64,000 nt of DNA from an uncultured Caldimonas sp. (lineage in GTDB: Bacteria > Pseudomonadota > Gammaproteobacteria > Burkholderiales > Burkholderiaceae), in the NCBI RefSeq assembly GCF_946480305.1, contig NZ_CAMLJQ010000011.1, forward strand, positions 59,427 through 123,426, read 5' to 3'. The notes under the pieces were generated by a model. It was given only the letters and a program-made list of their open reading frames with translations, was not told the DNA's origin and ran no database searches. A program made the translations under genes and the position numbers. Positions 36,788 through 46,993 of this stretch are shown piece by piece. The stretch's first letter is position 1; each line of letters opens with the position of its first letter.

Positions 36788-39700
36788 TCAGAGGGTGAAG
36801 CTCTCCACTTCCTCTGACGCACTACCACCGCATGGGTGAACCAGACGCTGGAGGATCCACTCCGTGAAGATGAGGTCTGCGACCTCTTCGGCGGTGGAAT
36901 CACCGAGAAAGTGCTTGACCGGCACGACAACGCCTGCATCGCCACGGATACGGTTCCGCATTTCGAGCGCCATCAGCGAATCGAGGCCAAGCCGGTTCAA
37001 TGGGGTGCGCGCGAAATCCTGCGCGAGTTGTGTCTGCGCTTGCGACCCCAGTTTGAGGGTAGAAGTGACAAGCGATAGGAGCGATGCGAGGATCTTCGCC
37101 TTGGCTTCTTCAGCCGGCAGTTCGGCCATTGCCGGTTCGAGACGAACGGCAGCCGTCTCCTCGCCGACTGGACGATGGGCTCGAGTGTCATCGCCGAGCG
37201 TGAGGAGCGGGCGGAACGGCGCTGAGGGAAAGAGCGCGCGCTTGAACTTCGTCCAGTCCACGATGACGGCGCCGCACTGAACAAGTTGCGACCCCACCAG
37301 ACGGTGCAACGCGTCCAGGCCCTGCTGCGTCTCGATACCCCCCACGCCCAGGCTCGCCATTCGTGCTGACAGATCCCGGCGGGCCCCGACGCCGATCTCG
37401 GACCAGTAGCCCCAGTTGATCGACAGGCCCGCCAGTCCTCGGTGGCGCCGGTAGAGGGCAAGAGCGTCGAGGAAGCTGCACGCGGCAATATGGTTCAACT
37501 GCCCGGGTGACGCTGCCAGAGACGCCAGGGACGAGTAGAGCACGAAGTGGTCGAGTTCGTGGTCCACCGTCAACTCGTGTAGATGCCAGGCGCCAAGCGC
37601 CTTGGGCGCTAAAACGTCACGTACGCGCGGCCAATCCATGAGGCTTAGCGCGGCGTCATCCGTGATGCCTGCGCAATGGAATATGCCGCGCAAAGGTGCC
37701 ATCGAATCGCGGATCTGCTCCAGCACGCTCGAAAGCGCCTCCCGATCGGACACGTCAGCCAGAAACAGACGCACGCTTGCGCCTCGTGCCTGCAACTGGC
37801 GCAATACGGCGTCGCTCGCGCCGTTCCGGTGACGCCCGACCACGGCGACCGAGCGTGCCCCCCGAGCCACGAGCCACTCCACGGTGGCAAGGCCGATCCC
37901 GCGCGTACCGCCCGTGACGAGGTAGGTGGCATCGCCCTTGAACGACACCTCCCGCGCGAGGAGTTGGCTTCCGGGCACCTCCATCAGCTGCGCCTCGAAG
38001 CAGCGTCCTGCACGGATGGCGAGTTGTGCACTGCCGCGCAAGTTACGCGCGGCCTCGAACATCAGGCCAAGCGAGACGTCGTCGGCGGCCTCGTCCGGAT
38101 CCAGGTCAACCTGCAACGCTCGCACGTGTGAAAACTCTGAGGCGATAGCCTTCGCCATCGCTGTCTCGACACACTGCGCGAGGCCCGGTTCATCCAAGCG
38201 ATACCCGTCCTGTACCGCCTGAGACGGTACGCTTGCACCACGCGTGCAAACCACCACCGCGATGTCCTTCTCGGAAAAGTCGAGGAGGAACTGTTGGCAG
38301 GCCCGTAGGGCGGCCTTCCCACGGCAGGCGATCTCGTCTGAGAGGGCGCGCGGCGTCACGACTCGATGGCCGCCGTCGTAGATCAAGCCCGCGGGGCGCA
38401 CGCCGTTCACCCTCAAGACATCGAACAACTTCTTCCATTGCAACGGATCGTGCCAGCACAGCTCGAAAGAACTGTCCGGCCGATGCGCGAACTCTGAGCC
38501 ATCGGACACGACGATCGCGCCAGCACCGGCCACGCGCGCCGCGCGACCGAGCCTCAACGCCTCGTCGCGATCCGGACATGCGATAACCCAGGGACGGGCT
38601 GCATCCGCAAAGACCTCGTCGCCATGTCCGTCTGCCTCCCAGGGCACCCAGCAGAGCTTGTGATGCCGCAGTTCTTCGCGTGGCTCCTGCCGGGTGAGCG
38701 ACGACCGTCCCGCCAGCGCCAGCCGAAGTCCTCTCATGGATACGACGCAGCGCCCGTCGTCCGCATGGATGTCCAGGTCGGCCAGATAGCGACCTTCGTC
38801 AACTTCGCCATGCCACGTGCACAGAGTCCAGACGCTGCTTGGCAGGCGCTGCCACACGGTCAACTGGTCAAGTGCGGTCGGCAGCAGGCCAGCTGGGCGG
38901 CCGGCCAATGCTTCCTCGATGAAGGGGATTGCGACATGGAAGCAGGCGTCGAGGGTGGCGGGGTGAAGGTGGTAAGCCGTGTCCTCCGTTGCCCGGGTCG
39001 GCATTTCGACGCGCGCGATCGCAGCACGGGCACCCACCCACAGGCGCCTGATGCCTCGCAGGCCACTGCCGTACTCCAGGCCCAGCGACGCTGCACGCGC
39101 GTAGAGCTCGTCGGCGGATCGTTCCCGGAGACTCGCTGCGTCGCGTTGCAGTGCCAAGGTATCGAGCTTTTCGGGCCGAGGGAAACAGCTTGGGAGCACT
39201 CTTGAGCTCGCTTGCTCGCGCCACCCGCTCCATCCCGGTGCTTCGGCAGTGTCGCGGGCGCGGAAGCGCGCCTGCAGGACGACGTCATGACCGCTAGCGC
39301 TTTGTAGTGGGCGCACCCGGCACTCGAGTTCGACCGGTTGGTCGCCCTGCAATGTCATCGGGCTCTTCAGCGCGAGCTCCTGCAGTGTCCATTCCGGCAG
39401 TGGCTCTGGCGTGCTGTGCCGCACTGCGGCCAAAGCGGCTTCAACAACCGCCGCCAGCGGCATCAACGCGATACCGAAGGTGCGGTGTTCGTCGACGAAC
39501 CACAGCCGCCCTGAAGCGAGTCTCGCGCGGAAACCGCTTTCCTCGCCGCCAGACAGTGATAGCCGTTGCCCCAGCAGCGGGTGCACGGAGGGCTCGTGAG
39601 ATGCCGGCGTCCCCGGCAAGAACCAATGGCGCTCCAGCTCGAATGGGTACGGAGGCAGTCGCACTGCTCGGTGCAGCATGCTCGAAGCACCCGTGCGTGC

Positions 39701-42700
39701 CCGAGCGAGGCCCTGCCAATCCACCCTGCCGCCTTGCTCATACCACTCGCCCACGCTGTTCAGCAGTTGCTCTTCGGCATCCCCTCCACGGCGTAGGCTG
39801 GGCAGCCACATGCCGTCACCTACCGTCTGCCCTCCGTACGTGGCAAGCACTGGGTGCGGGCCCACTTCGACGAACAACCGGCAGCCCTCGTTCACCACGG
39901 TTTGCATCCCGCGGTCAAACTCGACAGGCCGGCAGACATGTTCGACCCAGTAGCGTGCGTCCGTCAGCTCATCGCTGACCGGGCCGCCGGTGATGTTGGA
40001 GATGACCGACAGCGCCGGACGGCGGTAGACGACTGCACGCGCCACCGCTTCGAACTCGTCGAGCATGTCGGCCATCAGAGGCGAATGGAACGCCCGATCA
40101 ACCGGCAGGGCACGTACGTGCAGTGCGCCTTCTGGAGCCCGTGCCCTCCATCTTGCCAGCCATGCGGACACGGAATCGGAGGAGCCGGAGATGACGACCT
40201 CCGAGACGCTGTTGCGTGCCGCCAGCGCCACATCGGCAGGCACCTCGGCGACAAGTTCATCGACCAGCGCGGCGAGCGTTGCCGCGTCCCCATCCACCGC
40301 CACCATGGTGCCTGGTCGCGACCGCTGCATCAGCCGCCCACGGTGCGCTACCAGCTTCAACGCATCCTCCAGCCCGAACACGCCTGCCACGCACGCAGCG
40401 ACATACTCGCCAAGGCTGTGGCCGAGCAAGCAGTGCGGTCGCAATCCCGCTGCTTGCCAGATCTGCGCCAATGCGTACTCAACGCAAAAGAGCGCCGGCT
40501 GCGCGTACTGCGTCTGTCGAAGGTCAAATCGATCGGCGGCGTCGCCGTACAGGCCTTTTACGAGGGAGCGCCCTTGCAGCAGCGGTCGCAGCACCTGGTC
40601 GCATCGGTTCAGAACGTCCCGGTACAGCCCGTGGCTTCGGTACAGCTCTTGGCCCATGCCGAGATACTGCGACCCCTGACCCGTGAAGAGAAGGGCGACC
40701 CTCGCGTTGCTCGCTGCCATTGACGACACCCGCGACGCGCTGCGCTGCTCCTGCACGACGGCACGGTGGCGCAATGCGGCGGACATCTCACTTGTCGTCC
40801 GGCCCACGACGGCGAACCGGCATGCCATGTGATCACGCAGGGTATTGGCGGTGTGGCACACATCGTCCAGCGAGATGCCAGAGGCTGCCGCGCCGACCCC
40901 CTCAAGAAAGTCCGCGATGTCCCTCGCCCTGCGCGTCAGCGCGGTCGGCGTCCGGGCCGACAGCGCGAGCAGGTGCATGTCACCTTCGCACGTGTGCGAC
41001 CTCGCTGCTCGGTAAGTTTGCGGCGCCTCGGAGACGATCACATGGGCGTTGGTGCCCCCAAATCCGAAGGAGCTCACGCCGGCAATCCGTGGCGCTGGCC
41101 CGCGCCTCCATACCTGCGGCCGGGACAGCACCGCGCAACGTGTTCCCTCCAGGGATATGTGCGGGTTCAAGCCTTCGAAGTGCAGGTTGGCAGGAAGCCG
41201 CTCATGCCGCATCGAGAGCAGCACCTTGATCAGGCCCGCCAGGCCTGAGACAGGCTCGGTGTGGCCGATGTGGGTTTTTGCCGATCCCAGCCAAAGGGTC
41301 GGTTGTGTTTGCGAGGAAACGCCGTAGGTGCATTTCAACGCATCCGCCTCGACAGGGTCGCCCAACGAAGTGCCCGTGCCGTGCGCCTCTACGTAGCCAA
41401 CTTCTGCCGCCTGAACGCCGGCTACGGCAAGTGCCCGGCGGATGACGGCTCGCTGTGCCTCGCCATTGGGAGCGGTGATGCCGTTGCTCCTGCCATCTTG
41501 ATTGACCGCGGTGCCACGAATGACGCCGTGAATGTTGTCGCCCTCTCTCACCGCGTCGGAGTAGCGCTTGAGGACGAGAACCGCACATCCCTCGCTGCGG
41601 ACATAGCCGTTGGCCCGGGCGTCGAAGCTCATGCAACGGCCATCGGGCGACAGCATCTGCGCCTGTGACAGCGCAACGAAGAGCTCCGGCCCGAGCAGGC
41701 AGTTGACGCCGCCCACGAGTGCAACGTCGCATTCCCGGGCTTGAAGGCTCAGACGGGCGCTGTGCAACGCCACGAGGGATGACGAGCAAGCCGTTTGGGC
41801 GACCCAGCTGGGGCCGCGCAGGTCGAGCCAGTACGAGATGCGGTTGGCCAAGATGCTCGCTTGCGTGCCCGTACCGAAGTGCGCATCCATCGGGACATGC
41901 TGAGACTGCCCCAGCAGCTCGTAGTCGTGCGTCATGGCGCCGATAAACACCCCCGCGTCGCTGCCGGCAAGCGAGGCCGCGGGAATGCCGCTGTCCTCCA
42001 ACGCATGCCATACCGTCTGCAGCAACAGGCGTTGCTGCGGGTCCATGCCGGCTGCTTCGCGGGGGGAAATGTCGAAGAAGTTGGCGTCGAAGCCGTCTAT
42101 GTCAGCAAGGAAGCCGCCCCATTTCGCGTATGTCTTGCCGGGCGCCGATTCACCGGGCTGAAAGAAAGCCTCGGCGTTCCACCGAGAAACGGGAACCTCA
42201 GTGATGGCGTCGACGCCCGTGTCGAGAAGATGCCAATAGTCCTCGGCGGAATCCGCCTTCGGAAAGCGGCAGGCGATGCCGATCACTGCCATCGGCTCCG
42301 CCGCCGGGCGTTCGCTCGCCGAAACAGCAGTGGCGGCGGCGGTCGTGGCATGGCGTGCGAGGGCGTCGATCGTCGGGTGGTTGTACAACGCGATGGGCTC
42401 GATCCTCGTCCCGGTCCGCCGTGCCAGCTCTCCCGAGAGCGCTACCAGCTTCAGCGAATCGAGGCCCAGAGCGCTGAAGGACGCGCCGGAGTCCACGTCC
42501 CCAGAAGCGCAGCCCCGCAGCGCCGCTACGCGCTCTTTCAACCATTCGACGACAGAATCGCGCTCCTTGCGCCGCTCGACGCATTCGTTCCCCCCGGCGG
42601 GACTTGGCGACAGCACCGGCTCCTCCCACTCGTACAGAGTCTCGAGCGAGCCGTTCAGGAAGCCGTGTCGGCACTCTTGCCGCTGAATCTTTCCGCTGGA

Positions 42701-44350
42701 CGTGATGTGCACGGTGCCGGGACGCAGCAGCCGGATGGCGTGCACAGCCAAGCCATGATCGCGCGCTACCGCTGCACGGATGGCCTGAACGATCTGCCCG
42801 CCATCGAAGGTCTGGCGATGCGATCGGCGCACTTCCTGCACGACCACCAACCCCTCTTCGTGGTTCACCGGAACGGAGAACGCCGCGCCGCGCCCGACCT
42901 GCAACGCCTTGTGGGACCGGTACACGGTGTGCTCGATATCCTGAGGGGCGTGGTTCTGCCCTCGCACGATGACGAGGTCCTTGATCCTGCCCGTGATGTA
43001 GAGGTACCCGTCAACCAGCACCCCGAGGTCTCCGGTACGCAGATAGGGGCCACGTCCGTCCGCCAGCACCGCCTCGAACACGGGTCCGCTCACATGAGGC
43101 TGCTGCCAATAGCCATTGGCGACAAGCGACCCCCGCAGCCACACTTCGCCAACGCACCCATCCGCGCACTCGATATGGCTGGTTGGGTCGACGATAGAAA
43201 GCTCCATGTCGTGCCAGGTCCGCCCGCAACTCACGAGGGAACGGGTGCAAGCGCCGAATGCTGGCAGCTGGACCGTGCCGTTCCTCAGGGCGAGCGCGTC
43301 CACGTCAATTCGTGGGGGCGGCTGCAGGCGAGCATGCGAGGTGACAGTGAGCGTCGCCTCTGCAAGTCCATACGAAGGATTCATCGCGTCGGCACGGAAT
43401 CCGACATGGCCGAACCGGCTTGCAAATCTCGACAGCGTGTCCGCATGAACCGCCTCAGCCGCGTTTCCGGCAACGGCCCAGCTCGCGAGATCCAGGCTGT
43501 CGATCAGTGTTTGGTCGGACGCAGTCGCGCACAACTCGTACGCGAAGTTGGGCGCATAGCTGACCGTGCCCCGGTATCGACTGATCGCAGCAAGCCAACG
43601 CAACGGCTTTTGCAGGAAAGCCACGGGCGGCATCATCACCATGGTGGCTCCCAAATACAGCGCCTGCAAGACACCGAGAATGAGCCCCATGTCGTGGAAC
43701 AGCGGCAACCAAGTGACGAAGACATCTCCACGCGAGCCGGCAGCGCTTTGCCGCCAGCCCTCGCAGTAGCTCAACAGGTTGGCATGCGTGACGGCCACGC
43801 CTCGTGGCTCACGGGTCGACCCGGATGTGTATTGCAGGTAAGCCGTAGATCTCCGCTCAAGGCGCGGCTCCGGCCATTCGGGTACGGTTGCCTCTCGACA
43901 GGCATCCTCGACCGCGATCAGGGTGCACTTCCGGTCATTTTGCGACGACAGGCTGAGGCGCTCACGTATGGCGTCCTCTGCGGAGGCCGACACAAGGGCT
44001 ACCTTCGCGTCGCAGTCCTCCAGGATGTGCAATATCCTTGACGCGTGCCTGCTGTTGCTCGGCGCATAGACCGGAACCGGTACAGCACCGGCGTACATGC
44101 ACCCTAGGAAAGCCACCACGTAGTGAATGCCCGACCCGAGCATCAGCAGTACGTGCTGCCGTTCCATTCCCTCCGATCGCAAACGTGCAGCAATCACACC
44201 CGCACGACGGTGCAGTTCCGCATACGTAACGCGCTCGGACTCAGTTTCCCCATCCGCAAGAAATACGATCGCCGGGTGATTAGCGTTTTCGTTAGTCTGT
44301 GCCAGAAGCGGCTCTAACAATGAGGATGCCGTTTCGTAAGATGCCCTCAT
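36788..44350 (-). CDS. FAAL-ACP-KS-AT-DH-KR-ACP polyketide synthase
   Basis: A 2520-aa type I PKS with its own fatty-acid loading module. Residues 1-580 are a fatty acyl-AMP ligase (LQYTSGSTREPRGV; TGDLG), which activates a free fatty acid onto ACP1 (Ser632 in GLDSL). The KS (about 683-1115) has Cys855 in TACSSS. The AT has Ser1312 in GHSLGE and RAFHSP (His1422), the AFH pattern that predicts malonyl-CoA. The DH has His1622 in HxxxGxxxxP and Asp1801. The KR has TGGTRGIG near 2145 but His2287 where the catalytic Tyr is expected (GQLNHIAAC). ACP2 has Ser2458. ATG 44350 is chosen because the ligase fold starts there; the frame is open further up to 44521. The layout recalls MicC of micacocidin synthesis (from memory). 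Iterative use is possible but unproven. Minus-strand operon with the methyltransferase and NRPS. Confidence 0.94.
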   Translation of the reverse strand: MRASYETASSLLEPLLAQTNENANHPAIVFLADGETESERVTYAELHRRAGVIAARLRSEGMERQHVLLMLGSGIHYVVAFLGCMYAGAVPVPVYAPSNSRHASRILHILEDCDAKVALVSASAEDAIRERLSLSSQNDRKCTLIAVEDACREATVPEWPEPRLERRSTAYLQYTSGSTREPRGVAVTHANLLSYCEGWRQSAAGSRGDVFVTWLPLFHDMGLILGVLQALYLGATMVMMPPVAFLQKPLRWLAAISRYRGTVSYAPNFAYELCATASDQTLIDSLDLASWAVAGNAAEAVHADTLSRFASRFGHVGFRADAMNPSYGLAEATLTVTSHARLQPPPRIDVDALALRNGTVQLPAFGACTRSLVSCGRTWHDMELSIVDPTSHIECADGCVGEVWLRGSLVANGYWQQPHVSGPVFEAVLADGRGPYLRTGDLGVLVDGYLYITGRIKDLVIVRGQNHAPQDIEHTVYRSHKALQVGRGAAFSVPVNHEEGLVVVQEVRRSHRQTFDGGQIVQAIRAAVARDHGLAVHAIRLLRPGTVHITSSGKIQRQECRHGFLNGSLETLYEWEEPVLSPSPAGGNECVERRKERDSVVEWLKERVAALRGCASGDVDSGASFSALGLDSLKLVALSGELARRTGTRIEPIALYNHPTIDALARHATTAAATAVSASERPAAEPMAVIGIACRFPKADSAEDYWHLLDTGVDAITEVPVSRWNAEAFFQPGESAPGKTYAKWGGFLADIDGFDANFFDISPREAAGMDPQQRLLLQTVWHALEDSGIPAASLAGSDAGVFIGAMTHDYELLGQSQHVPMDAHFGTGTQASILANRISYWLDLRGPSWVAQTACSSSLVALHSARLSLQARECDVALVGGVNCLLGPELFVALSQAQMLSPDGRCMSFDARANGYVRSEGCAVLVLKRYSDAVREGDNIHGVIRGTAVNQDGRSNGITAPNGEAQRAVIRRALAVAGVQAAEVGYVEAHGTGTSLGDPVEADALKCTYGVSSQTQPTLWLGSAKTHIGHTEPVSGLAGLIKVLLSMRHERLPANLHFEGLNPHISLEGTRCAVLSRPQVWRRGPAPRIAGVSSFGFGGTNAHVIVSEAPQTYRAARSHTCEGDMHLLALSARTPTALTRRARDIADFLEGVGAAASGISLDDVCHTANTLRDHMACRFAVVGRTTSEMSAALRHRAVVQEQRSASRVSSMAASNARVALLFTGQGSQYLGMGQELYRSHGLYRDVLNRCDQVLRPLLQGRSLVKGLYGDAADRFDLRQTQYAQPALFCVEYALAQIWQAAGLRPHCLLGHSLGEYVAACVAGVFGLEDALKLVAHRGRLMQRSRPGTMVAVDGDAATLAALVDELVAEVPADVALAARNSVSEVVISGSSDSVSAWLARWRARAPEGALHVRALPVDRAFHSPLMADMLDEFEAVARAVVYRRPALSVISNITGGPVSDELTDARYWVEHVCRPVEFDRGMQTVVNEGCRLFVEVGPHPVLATYGGQTVGDGMWLPSLRRGGDAEEQLLNSVGEWYEQGGRVDWQGLARARTGASSMLHRAVRLPPYPFELERHWFLPGTPASHEPSVHPLLGQRLSLSGGEESGFRARLASGRLWFVDEHRTFGIALMPLAAVVEAALAAVRHSTPEPLPEWTLQELALKSPMTLQGDQPVELECRVRPLQSASGHDVVLQARFRARDTAEAPGWSGWREQASSRVLPSCFPRPEKLDTLALQRDAASLRERSADELYARAASLGLEYGSGLRGIRRLWVGARAAIARVEMPTRATEDTAYHLHPATLDACFHVAIPFIEEALAGRPAGLLPTALDQLTVWQRLPSSVWTLCTWHGEVDEGRYLADLDIHADDGRCVVSMRGLRLALAGRSSLTRQEPREELRHHKLCWVPWEADGHGDEVFADAARPWVIACPDRDEALRLGRAARVAGAGAIVVSDGSEFAHRPDSSFELCWHDPLQWKKLFDVLRVNGVRPAGLIYDGGHRVVTPRALSDEIACRGKAALRACQQFLLDFSEKDIAVVVCTRGASVPSQAVQDGYRLDEPGLAQCVETAMAKAIASEFSHVRALQVDLDPDEAADDVSLGLMFEAARNLRGSAQLAIRAGRCFEAQLMEVPGSQLLAREVSFKGDATYLVTGGTRGIGLATVEWLVARGARSVAVVGRHRNGASDAVLRQLQARGASVRLFLADVSDREALSSVLEQIRDSMAPLRGIFHCAGITDDAALSLMDWPRVRDVLAPKALGAWHLHELTVDHELDHFVLYSSLASLAASPGQLNHIAACSFLDALALYRRHRGLAGLSINWGYWSEIGVGARRDLSARMASLGVGGIETQQGLDALHRLVGSQLVQCGAVIVDWTKFKRALFPSAPFRPLLTLGDDTRAHRPVGEETAAVRLEPAMAELPAEEAKAKILASLLSLVTSTLKLGSQAQTQLAQDFARTPLNRLGLDSLMALEMRNRIRGDAGVVVPVKHFLGDSTAEEVADLIFTEWILQRLVHPCGGSASEEVESFTL

Positions 44351-44898
44351 CGCCTTTATGCCTCGACACTCAAAACTTGGCCCCTCGCGACGTGCGGCGT
44401 GGCATTCGTCATCCAGGTGAGCGCGTAGACCAGGGCAGAGTGTTTGCAGCCCCAGGACACTCGTCGCGCGGGTGCGCGCGCCCAAACTCGTTGGCGTTGG
44501 GCTACTGCCTCGGTCGTGCAAAGAGCGCCGTAGAGTCCAGCCGAAAAAAACCTGTCACATAATGATTCGAGCCACGGGCTCAGACACGGCGGGAGAGCTG
44601 CTCGGGCGAAGGCTTCGCATATGCAGCCGATACAACACCATTGCGCGGATATGAGGTGCGTGTGCTGGCGCGTCGAGGCGGGCAGCATCTCGGTACAAGT
44701 ACATAGAGGCGGTCTCCTTGAGTGGTGTGACGGTCGCACTCTTGGCGCCATGCTGAAGCGTCCGCCTGCTGTGCAACCTGCTTCTTTTTTGAAGACGGAT
44801 AGTAGGAACAGAAGCTGACTCACGACATGCGTAATACCCGCAAGTTGCCTCGGTGCCGTCTTAACCCGGCGTCCATCACGCAATTGAAGGACCACCGA
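44351..44898. other. 548-bp region upstream of the PKS gene
   Basis: Lies between the multicopper oxidase stop and the PKS start, both on the minus strand. It likely holds the promoter of the biosynthetic operon. GAGG is present about nine bases before the PKS ATG. No gene, strong hairpin or operator is recognised. Confidence 0.45.
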
Positions 44899-46569
44899 TC
44901 AGACGGATACCCTGAAACCAAGCATCATTCCGGAGTCCTCGTGCTCGAGGTTGTGACAGTGGAACATGTAGCGTTGGGACCCCTCGTAGGGATGCGAGAA
45001 ATCAATGCCTAGCCGCACGGTCTCGCCGGGCCAGACCAGCACGGAATCTTTGGACGTTGCGTCCGCAGCAGTACGGCCATGAGCGTCAATCACGTGCGAC
45101 AGTAGCTGCTGCGGACTTTCGGTGCGCCCGAGAACCTCGAAGTGGAAGCCGTGTAGATGCATCGGGTGTGGCATGGCGTGCTGCACGTTGCGGACGAACC
45201 AAACCTCGCGCGCCCCATTCGTCACTTCGAAGGCATTCATCGCGTCGGCAAAACCGTTTCCATTGATGACCCAGCGCCCTTGCGCATCGAGATCAAGAAC
45301 AAACTCGCGGGTTCCAGGACCGTATATGGCCGAACGCCCAGCGGGAGCAAGCTTTGGCGGCAATTTGCCACGAGGTCCGTCAGATTCGACGACCTCAATG
45401 CGTAGCACGTGTTCCTCTGCTCCTTCTCCCCGCGCGCCATGAACATGAGTCGGTGACGTGTCTCCGCGTGCCTGGGCAACCAGCGAGGAAATCCGGTCGT
45501 TGTGCATAGGATCGAAGGGCAAGGTCATTAGCCAGACATCGCCCACTTCGACCTGGCTCAGATCCAATGCGACGTCCAATCGTTCAGCGGGAGCGAGGAA
45601 AACTGATGCCACCTCTCTCGGCTCGCGCAAAAGGCCGGCATCGACTCCGATGAGGGCGAAGGGCAAGGCACGCAGGCCTTGCCGGAAGGCCAGTCGATAA
45701 ACTCGTGCATTGGAAGCGTTGAGGACGCGAAAGCGAACCCAGCGGCGCGGCATGCGCACGCAAGGGAAGCGAGTCATATTCACCAGAATGTCCTGCCCAA
45801 AAGAACCGTGGAGTGATGCGCCGCTTGACGCTCCGCACAGGGACTCCAAAGATGCCCGCAGTAAGGGATCCGCGGTCCCAGTAGCCAGTTCGGCAGCACG
45901 CGGTCCGTATGGAAGTTCTCCCGAACGTTGAACAGTGCGGTCTTGGATGATCAGAGGCACGTCGGTGAGGCCAAAGTCGACGCCTAGCTCGTGTGTGATC
46001 CGGTCGCTCGCTTCGTCGTCGACCAGAAACAGGCCACTCATGCCTCGCCAGATCTGCTCGCCTACACCGCCGTGGGGATGGGGGTGATACCAATTCACCC
46101 CAGCGCTGTTACGAATGCGCCACGAGTAGTCGCGACGTTGGCCGGGGGGCACCGGTTCCATGCCGTCCCCATCGTTGAACGAATCCACACTAAACCCGTG
46201 CCAATGGATGCTCGTCGCTTGCTCGAGGTGATTGTCAAACCGCACGCGGACCTTCTGTCCAGGTCGCCCTCTAAGCAAGGGATTGAACAGCGTTTTGCCG
46301 CTCACGTTGGCGCGGTAGGCCCAAATATCGGTGGGTCGATGGCCTCGAATGTTCACGGTGGTATGCGTGGCGGACAGTGACGTGAGCGCGTGGACGTCGA
46401 GTACCTTCCACCAGTCGACGTGACCCGGTAATGCCAACCGCCGCGTGTAACGACGCCGCAATGAGGCGTCGAGGTCGGGGACCTGACCAATGAATCCGGG
46501 AACAAGCGTCGTGACCGCACCCACAATGGCGGAGCCCAAGCCCGCAACCAGTACCCGTCGGGTCAACAT
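44899..46569 (-). CDS. Multicopper oxidase
   Basis: A 556-aa three-domain copper oxidase of the CotA/bilirubin oxidase-like type, which oxidises substrates such as phenols or metal ions at a type 1 copper and reduces oxygen at a trinuclear site. All four copper-ligand motifs are visible: HWHG, YHPHPHG, HPMHLHGFHFEVL and the C-terminal MFHCHNLEHEDSGMM containing the type 1 Cys and its axial Met. The N-terminus (LTRRVLVAGLGSAIVGAVTT) looks like a Tat or Sec signal. ATG 46569 is chosen because the signal begins there; an open frame continues to 46785 without family likeness. It starts 7 bp after the stop of the membrane-protein gene, so the two form an operon. Confidence 0.93.
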   Translation of the reverse strand: MLTRRVLVAGLGSAIVGAVTTLVPGFIGQVPDLDASLRRRYTRRLALPGHVDWWKVLDVHALTSLSATHTTVNIRGHRPTDIWAYRANVSGKTLFNPLLRGRPGQKVRVRFDNHLEQATSIHWHGFSVDSFNDGDGMEPVPPGQRRDYSWRIRNSAGVNWYHPHPHGGVGEQIWRGMSGLFLVDDEASDRITHELGVDFGLTDVPLIIQDRTVQRSGELPYGPRAAELATGTADPLLRASLESLCGASSGASLHGSFGQDILVNMTRFPCVRMPRRWVRFRVLNASNARVYRLAFRQGLRALPFALIGVDAGLLREPREVASVFLAPAERLDVALDLSQVEVGDVWLMTLPFDPMHNDRISSLVAQARGDTSPTHVHGARGEGAEEHVLRIEVVESDGPRGKLPPKLAPAGRSAIYGPGTREFVLDLDAQGRWVINGNGFADAMNAFEVTNGAREVWFVRNVQHAMPHPMHLHGFHFEVLGRTESPQQLLSHVIDAHGRTAADATSKDSVLVWPGETVRLGIDFSHPYEGSQRYMFHCHNLEHEDSGMMLGFRVSV

Positions 46570-46576
46570 CGACTCA

Positions 46577-46993
46577 TCATCCAACCTGTCGAGCCCACCG
46601 TACTGCGACGATCGCGCCTGCGAGTGCGCAGAGCAACATCGCGACTTCAACGCCAAGCGAAAGGTCCGGCGGCTTCCCCTCGACGAAATGCTTTGCTTGA
46701 TGAGCGACAGGCAGTAGGCTTGCCAGAGAAAGAAGCGCTGCGTGCAGCCAGCGCATCCAACGTGCATTCGAAAGCCATGCCGCAATGGACATCAACGAAT
46801 AGACGGGCAACACGAAACAAAAGAGACGCCACCCCTGATCGCCAGGGTCATAGAGAAAATCGGTGAAATTGTCTTGGATAGCTCCGCTCAAAAGCGACAA
46901 CGTCAGCAGTGCCAGTAGCAGGAGCGTCTGCACGGTCCAGCATTGCGCCACCGCTGCTCTTGAGCGAAGTGAAGTCATATTGACTTGTTGCAT
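46577..46993 (-). CDS. Membrane protein upstream of the multicopper oxidase
   Basis: A 138-aa protein with four predicted membrane helices (about residues 20-40, 58-75, 83-97, 113-131). It starts at ATG 46993 with AAGGGGG five bases upstream, and its stop is 7 bp before the oxidase gene, so they are co-transcribed. I do not recognise the family. It could anchor the oxidase or deliver copper or electrons, but nothing in the sequence proves this; no His- or Met-rich motif is seen. Confidence 0.6.
   Translation of the reverse strand: MQQVNMTSLRSRAAVAQCWTVQTLLLLALLTLSLLSGAIQDNFTDFLYDPGDQGWRLFCFVLPVYSLMSIAAWLSNARWMRWLHAALLSLASLLPVAHQAKHFVEGKPPDLSLGVEVAMLLCALAGAIVAVRWARQVG

Noticed and set aside
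41795..44041. 748-codon plus-strand open frame
   Set aside because: Antisense to the PKS KS and FAAL domains, which are unambiguous; composition is that of a GC shadow frame.
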